Positions 15,501-19,083 of a stretch of 19,083 nucleotides of DNA are shown here, piece after piece. The position numbers and the translations under genes are program-made. The stretch's first letter is position 1, and every line of letters begins with the position of its first letter. Origin of the DNA: JAIXWP01 sp049318685 (lineage in GTDB: Bacteria; Bacteroidota; Bacteroidia; Flavobacteriales_D; Sanyastnellaceae); the NCBI GenBank assembly GCA_049318685.1, contig JBMOFW010000027.1, forward strand, positions 1 to 19,083. The letters run 5' to 3'. The notes below the pieces were generated by a model. It had not been told where the DNA came from. It saw nothing but the letters and a program-made list of their open reading frames with translations, and searched no databases.

Positions 15501-15637
15501 AGATCTACGTACCTTTGTTTTATACTGATACATTCAGCAACAATTTGGAGAGAGATGATTTTGGTTTCAAAGACAGGATCATGTTTGAACTCAATTTGGA
15601 TATGATGAATCCATTTAACTTTTTAAGACAATTCTAA
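12590..15637 (+). CDS. M1 family metallopeptidase with C-terminal beta-barrel-like domain
   Basis: The protein has 1015 residues. A signal peptide covers about residues 1-19 (FFAHWSLSQG). The N-terminal half is an M1 metallopeptidase: GGGMEYP at 334-340 takes the place of GAMEN, the zinc site is HEVGH at 360-364, and E383 is the third ligand at the standard spacing. From about residue 600 to the end there is no T9SS tail. Instead there are alternating strand-like segments rich in aromatic and polar residues (LEFSVTPMYSF, GGRLEFTATKKF, LPLSIYAGAGLYNY) and the chain ends in Phe, the usual last residue of outer-membrane barrels. The family is sure; the barrel is inferred from pattern, and the ~400-residue size would suit 12-16 strands. 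lpxH follows after two bases. Confidence 0.88.
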   Translation: MKHFYTLLFVFFAHWSLSQGYWQQEVNYKINVTLDDKNYMLNGDEEFEYINNSDSTLNVLFIHLWPNGYKNKITALSKQLASMGNYFLFYAKRKDIGYIDSLDFTVNGAKVEMTYYQGFEDIAVLKLNEPIAPGGKAVVKTPFRVKLPSGSISRMGHVGESFQITQWYPKPAVFDKEGWKPIPYLTQGEFYSEFGSFDVSITLPKNYVVGSTGDLQTQSEIDWLNELANKPLPEQLTNEFPASSAEMKTIRYKQSKVHDFGWFADKRWIVRKGEKQMPHTGRTVATWAMFTPENAKMWEKGTEFIGDALYTYSYWTGDYPYNHCTAVDGTISAGGGMEYPNVTVIGNSSSEFQLATVIIHEVGHNWFYGIFGSNERENGWMDEGINSFMETLTLETKYGDPKLYNGIVDEKIGKKLGLDKFPLNYQNEIMYDLTARVGEDQPIQTHSAAFSGMNYGAVMYKKTGLAFNYLKSYLGDDLFRKCMMNYWDAWSFKHPTPADIRAVFESTTGKDLSWFFDGVIKTDGVIDYKAQRVITKEGKVVLSVFNAGDINAPYSVSAIDETGQIKTQWFEGFEGGTWSKVELPYAKQGDLLKLNLEKGSLDIDRGNNNIRTTGIFKTREPLSLDFLTGIDDPEKTRLFWMPAVAWNDQDRWMFGATLHNRTIPLRKLEFSVTPMYSFSTGQVVGLGTVRVNARSTSFGVNFKRFTETKERFLEDLGSGWFLAQVESRYLQLNPFIEKKLKSENATFGWNSKIRLDGFYINKQMVGYFNNSIYTESYGGGRLEFTATKKFLGGSFTIQPSVDVVQDLENDVSIGTLGLARLKANANWVYDKRLNKKIYGRLFAAHALNDKNYLPIAASGTRPNVDYFYNNLFLGRGAQSGLLANQFINDQGGLIRPYYMNYASESKGFGSVQLEIDLPVKLPLSIYAGAGLYNYESSNLSAGSYNIFGQDIQGMYAVTGGVGIPIVRNYFQIYVPLFYTDTFSNNLERDDFGFKDRIMFELNLDMMNPFNFLRQF

Positions 15638-15639
15638 TT

Positions 15640-16389
15640 TTGACCCCCGGCAAGAAAATTTATTTCGCATCAGATTTTCACCTCGGTGTTCCTGACTTTC
15701 AATCCAGCCTGGAGCGCGAAAAGAAGATCGTTCGTTGGCTTGAAGAAGCACGAAAAGAAGCCGAAGAGATTTTTCTTGTCGGGGATATTTTTGATTTTTG
15801 GTTTGAATACAAACGTGCTGTGCCGCGTGGATTCACCCGATTACTCGGTAAAATTTCAGAAATAACGGATAGTGGAATTCCCGTGCATGTTTTCACCGGA
15901 AACCACGATATGTGGATATTTGATTATCTCCCCAAAGAATGCGGAGTGATACTTCATCGAGAACCGATCGAACGTTCATTCGGGGATAAAAAATGGCTCA
16001 TCGGTCATGGAGACGGCTTGGGGCCCGGTGATCAAGGGTATAAATTCTTAAAGAAAGTTTTTGCGTCCAAGATTTGTCAATGGCTTTTTGCACGCTTACA
16101 TCCCAATTTTGGTATATGGTTAGCAAATGCTTCAAGCGGCTATAGCCGCTCAACGACAGGAGATAAAGACCGCGTTTTCTTAGGAGAGGAAAATGAATGG
16201 TTAATTGTTTACTGCAAAGAGGTATTAAAAACCAAACACTACGATTTCTTTGTTTTCGGTCATCGCCATCTTCCGCTTGATTTGCATGTTGGAGAAAATA
16301 GCCGGTATATCAACCTCGGCGAATGGCTCCATCATCAAACCTTTGCCGTTTTTGATGGGTACAAAATGGAATTGAAAAAATTCGAGTAA
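15640..16389 (+). CDS. lpxH: UDP-2,3-diacylglucosamine diphosphatase (LpxH-type)
   Basis: LpxH hydrolyses UDP-2,3-diacylglucosamine to lipid X and UMP at the inner-membrane surface, an early step of lipid A synthesis. The 249-residue calcineurin-like phosphoesterase shows the full metal-site series: DFHLG (D12, H14), GDIFDFW (D49), GNHD at 87-90, GHGD at 122-125 and GHRH at 207-210. The start must be TTG at 15640: the frame is closed by TAA at 15616-15618 and has no ATG before the conserved KKIYFASDFHLG. It lies two bases after the peptidase stop, so it probably relies on translation of that gene. Its TAA abuts the stop of the opposing deacetylase gene with no base between. Confidence 0.92.
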   Translation: MTPGKKIYFASDFHLGVPDFQSSLEREKKIVRWLEEARKEAEEIFLVGDIFDFWFEYKRAVPRGFTRLLGKISEITDSGIPVHVFTGNHDMWIFDYLPKECGVILHREPIERSFGDKKWLIGHGDGLGPGDQGYKFLKKVFASKICQWLFARLHPNFGIWLANASSGYSRSTTGDKDRVFLGEENEWLIVYCKEVLKTKHYDFFVFGHRHLPLDLHVGENSRYINLGEWLHHQTFAVFDGYKMELKKFE

Positions 16390-17703
16390 CTAACTTTTTG
16401 AATATTCCGAACCTTGCTGCAAGGTATATTCGAAAACTTCCCGCCAATCTTGCCATGCTCCTTGGTTTATCAAGGTTTCATTGTGCCAAATGCTGATAAA
16501 CTCCCCACCATGCGCGTGAACGGTTTTCATCAGTTCATCTACTTTCGCTTTGGCTTCTTCCACGCTTAAATGCAGATAATAGTTGAGGGTGGCATCCATA
16601 TACGCAAATGGATGTAAGGTTAATGAAGACTCTTCATTCTTTTTCAAATCAAACCAAACGAACGGGCGACACGTTCCGGCCCGGAATCCCGGTTTGGATG
16701 CATATCCCAAGGAATAGTCATGTTCTATTCCAGTAGCTTTCAGCATGCGGTAGGTGGTGCGGAATTTCACCATCAAATAGTGTTGTCGACTATGATATAT
16801 GGGCTTTGCCGTAATATTCTCTAATCGGGTTTTCTCCTCAAGCATTTGACTGTGCCGGATATAACTCGCAACTCCTGGATGTATACCTACTTTATGCTTT
16901 TTGGAAATGCGCTTGATGAGTTGTTGAAAGCCAGGACTAGTGAATGGCAAGCCTTTATCGAATTCACCAAAATCAGCCAACAAGAAGAAATACATACTAT
17001 CTGCACCATATTTTAAGTGTGCTTGCTCAATATAGTCGTATGTATCATAAAGATCAGCTTTCGATCTGCTCAAGGTCTTGAAACGAGAGGAAAGATTCTT
17101 AAATTTGAAAGTGAGCACGTCTTTAACAGCACCTCCAACGGTGCGAGTAAATCCTTTGTGCAAATAAGCGTATGCGCTATCAATGTCTATAGTGGATAGA
17201 AAAGAAAAAGAAAGCGGCTTGCGCTTCAATTCGGGAAAGCGCTCTATCAGAAAATTCGCGAATTCAATTCTCCACGAATCAACAATGGGTGTTTCCAAGA
17301 TATGACGTTGATCCAACACGGAGGATTGTGGCTCATAACGCCCCATTTTGTCCCCGGTAAATCGCCAATATTCTTCATACCGCGTTAAAAGGAAAAAGCC
17401 AGCGGCGAAAACATCAAACGGGAAATTCCCTAAACGTCTAGGAAATATCACGGGCAATCCGCGCCATTCTGACCAATCGACTTTCAAACGCGCGTAATCA
17501 CTACTTTCCAAAATACCCAAAGAGTGGAGGTAAATATGGCCTTCTTCGAAGGTTTCTCGCTTCGAATAGACCATCTTGGGTCCGGAATGTTGCATATATT
17601 CATCAACTGAAATCGTAAAACCAACTTCGGCATCTACGTCGGAAAGCATAAGCTTCACAGCGTATTTAATTCGATTGGTAATGACGTCACACAGTATGAG
17701 CAT
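16390..17703 (-). CDS. Polysaccharide deacetylase family protein
   Basis: This 437-residue protein matches a Bacteroidota group in which a ~130-residue N-terminal domain precedes a NodB-like deacetylase barrel. Candidate catalytic and metal residues are D173 and D175 in TIDID, H275 in GIHPG, the SRQH segment at 305-308, GFRAGTCRPF at 339-348 and H407 in IWHNET. These resemble NodB motifs only loosely, so the substrate is uncertain; N-acetylated envelope sugar is plausible. No signal peptide is present, suggesting cytoplasmic action. Its ATG lies inside the 3' end of wecB (17-base overlap), which argues for coexpression with ManNAc synthesis. The stop (TAG) directly abuts that of lpxH, with no terminator between. 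Confidence 0.85.
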   Translation of the reverse strand: MLILCDVITNRIKYAVKLMLSDVDAEVGFTISVDEYMQHSGPKMVYSKRETFEEGHIYLHSLGILESSDYARLKVDWSEWRGLPVIFPRRLGNFPFDVFAAGFFLLTRYEEYWRFTGDKMGRYEPQSSVLDQRHILETPIVDSWRIEFANFLIERFPELKRKPLSFSFLSTIDIDSAYAYLHKGFTRTVGGAVKDVLTFKFKNLSSRFKTLSRSKADLYDTYDYIEQAHLKYGADSMYFFLLADFGEFDKGLPFTSPGFQQLIKRISKKHKVGIHPGVASYIRHSQMLEEKTRLENITAKPIYHSRQHYLMVKFRTTYRMLKATGIEHDYSLGYASKPGFRAGTCRPFVWFDLKKNEESSLTLHPFAYMDATLNYYLHLSVEEAKAKVDELMKTVHAHGGEFISIWHNETLINQGAWQDWREVFEYTLQQGSEYSKS

Positions 17704-18829
17704 TCGCTAGTAATAAGGTTATCTCTTTACAAATAAAAGAGGCAGAATCTCCATTTCCAAATAAAGATGGCCAAATCATATCTTTTTTATAGGAAATAAG
17801 CGCTTTAAATCGCTTTAACATGACTTCGGCGTTGGTTTCACAGAGTTGGGCATTGCCATTTTCAACCAATTCGACCCATTCAGTTTGATCTCGCATGATC
17901 AAACAGGGCTTCATGAAGAAGTAGGCTTCTTTCTGCACCCCGCCGCTGTCGGTAATGATCGCACTGCATTGACTTTCCAAGAATATCATGTCCAAATAAG
18001 ATAGTGGGGATACCAACTTGATCAAGGGATTTGAAGCTAACCGGTCAGTCCATTCGGGACTTAACTTTTGCTTTGTCCGCGGATGGATGGGGAGAATGAT
18101 GTGTTGCTCAAATTGGGAGGCTATTTCGCACAACCCGTGCAGAATTTGATCCAATTTGGCGGGGTCGTCGGTGTTGTGATCTCGATGAATGGTGCAAAGA
18201 ATAAACTGTCCTGGCGTAATATGCCAATGTGATGCCCGATCTACTACCTGTTTACTGAAGTGTAGGGCATTGTCGTACATGATGTCTCCGCAATGAAAGA
18301 CGCGAGGTGAATCCGGACCAATTCCGTCAGGATGATGCACGATGTTTTCTTTCTTTAAGTTCTCAATACCTTGAAGGGTGGGCGAGAAGAGTAGAGAAGA
18401 AACATGGTCACATACAATGCGATTGATCTCCTCTGGCATAGCTTTATTAAACGAACGAAGACCTGCTTCCACATGTATTAGAGGAATATGAAGTTTGGAA
18501 GCGGCCAAGGAGCCGGCTAAAGTGGAATTGGTATCGCCATAGACCAACACCGCGTCGTATCTTTCTTTCAACAGAATAGATTCAATACCGGCGATCATTT
18601 TAGCGGTCTGTTCTCCATGATGACCGCCTCCTGTCGCCAATTGATGCTTGGGTAAAGGAATACCCAATTCACGAAAAAATACTTCCGACATGTTTTCGCC
18701 ATAATGCTGGCCAGTATGTAAGATATCCTCGTGTAATTGCTCTGAAAATTGCGTTTGAATGGCTCGTGATATAGCAGCCGCTTTGATAATCTGTGGTCTA
18801 GCACCAACAATGGTCAGTATTCTTTTCAT
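17687..18829 (-). CDS. wecB: UDP-N-acetylglucosamine 2-epimerase (non-hydrolysing)
   Basis: WecB interconverts UDP-GlcNAc and UDP-ManNAc in the cytoplasm, feeding ManNAc or ManNAcA into surface polysaccharides. The 380-residue protein has normal length and all key motifs: GARPQIIKAA at 9-18, TGQHYGENMS at 39-48, GDTNST at 98-103, HVEAGLRS at 119-126, MPEEINR at 131-137, HR at 215-216 and TDSGGVQKEA in the C-terminal Rossmann half. Catalytic acids matching those of the E. coli enzyme (D99, E121, E134) and H215 are present. The start overlaps the radC stop as ATGA (18826-18829) and the end overlaps the deacetylase start by 17 bases, so all three are likely cotranslated. Confidence 0.93.
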   Translation of the reverse strand: MKRILTIVGARPQIIKAAAISRAIQTQFSEQLHEDILHTGQHYGENMSEVFFRELGIPLPKHQLATGGGHHGEQTAKMIAGIESILLKERYDAVLVYGDTNSTLAGSLAASKLHIPLIHVEAGLRSFNKAMPEEINRIVCDHVSSLLFSPTLQGIENLKKENIVHHPDGIGPDSPRVFHCGDIMYDNALHFSKQVVDRASHWHITPGQFILCTIHRDHNTDDPAKLDQILHGLCEIASQFEQHIILPIHPRTKQKLSPEWTDRLASNPLIKLVSPLSYLDMIFLESQCSAIITDSGGVQKEAYFFMKPCLIMRDQTEWVELVENGNAQLCETNAEVMLKRFKALISYKKDMIWPSLFGNGDSASFICKEITLLLANAHTV

Positions 18830-19083
18830 TCGGAGTCAAGTATGCCTTCGTCAGCAAAGCTGAAGTAATCCTGCGAAGTTATTACTAAATGATCAAGTAC
18901 GGGCAGTTCTAAATCACGACCGCATCGACGAAGTTTGCCTGTGATTCGTTTATCCTCTGGACTTGGTTGTGTATTGCCGCTGGGGTGATTGTGTGCTACA
19001 ATGACAGACGACGCTTTTTCTTCCAAAGCTTTGGAGAATATTTTTTTGGGGTCAACAATGGTGCTGTGCCAACCGCCCTCGCT
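18826..19083 (-). CDS. radC: RadC-family JAB/MPN protein, 5' part outside window
   Basis: The frame is open to the right edge, and the visible 85 residues are the C-terminal half of a RadC (DUF2466) protein. The JAMM metal motif is complete: HNHPSGNTQPSPED, with H31, H33, S41 and D44 counted from the first visible codon. VDPKKIF upstream and LDHLVITSQDYFSF downstream are typical. RadC proteins resemble JAB1/MPN zinc hydrolases; a role in DNA repair was proposed but is disputed. A TTG at 19024-19026 could be mistaken for the start, but conserved sequence continues upstream of it. The stop overlaps the wecB start as ATGA. Confidence 0.92.
   Translation of the reverse strand, partial: SEGGWHSTIVDPKKIFSKALEEKASSVIVAHNHPSGNTQPSPEDKRITGKLRRCGRDLELPVLDHLVITSQDYFSFADEGILDSE

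Noticed and set aside
18826..19026. Short independent 66-codon gene with HNHPSG motif
   Set aside because: Its apparent start is an internal TTG; RadC-like sequence (GGWHSTIVDPKKIF) continues in frame to the window edge, so it is a partial radC.
1..19083. Mobile element, prophage or defence island
   Set aside because: No integrase, transposase, recombinase, toxin-antitoxin pair, restriction enzyme or phage gene is seen, and composition is even outside the 782-1190 repeats.

Overview
The window looks like a piece of a Bacteroidota chromosome, probably from the Flavobacteriales. The evidence is a secreted peptidase with a type IX secretion (T9SS) sorting tail, a Bacteroidota-type helical protein with an SKSEKRFFKL motif, a Cys-less COG1579 protein, near absence of Shine-Dalgarno sequences, and a thioredoxin lipoprotein with a DUF4369-like N-terminus. 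Base composition and gene style are uniform. I see no integrase, transposase, phage gene, CRISPR array, tRNA or rRNA. This is mostly housekeeping and envelope sequence, with one repeat-rich intergenic patch.

Layout. At the left edge is the 3' part of a pirin-family gene (+). About 400 bases follow without a believable gene (782-1184). They hold a 53-bp tandem duplication, a run of ~21-bp hairpin units, a C/T-rich dispersed-type element, and a 13-bp minisatellite that runs into the stop codon of the next gene. Two minus-strand genes follow, joined by an ATGA overlap: a T9SS-exported M1 aminopeptidase (1883-4294) and the queuosine precursor transporter yhhQ (1185-1886). A divergent helical-repeat protein of unknown role (4416-5906, +) ends at a bidirectional terminator. 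It faces the minus-strand pair of a Nif3-like protein (7702-8793) and a COG1579 coiled-coil protein (5961-7697). The latter carries a 260-residue Lys/Ala/Pro tail and has lost all four zinc-ribbon cysteines.

Divergent from Nif3 is a plus-strand run: lpxK (8833), gatB (GTG start, 9879) and a TlpA-like thioredoxin lipoprotein (11336), closed by a strong terminator at 12529-12561. A second plus-strand unit holds a 1015-residue M1 metallopeptidase whose last ~400 residues look like an outer-membrane beta-barrel, then lpxH from a TTG start 2 nt later. lpxH meets the next minus-strand gene stop to stop with no spacer. The right-hand minus-strand operon reads radC (cut by the window edge), wecB and a polysaccharide-deacetylase-family gene, each overlapping the next.

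Common themes are lipid A synthesis (LpxH removes UMP from UDP-diacylglucosamine, LpxK phosphorylates the disaccharide), envelope glycans (WecB makes UDP-ManNAc, plus a deacetylase-fold enzyme), and surface or periplasmic proteolysis and thiol chemistry. I do not see a clear multi-gene undescribed system. The items most worth following are the Cys-less, histone-H1-tailed COG1579 protein paired with Nif3, the peptidase-barrel fusion, and the repeat cluster at 782-1190.
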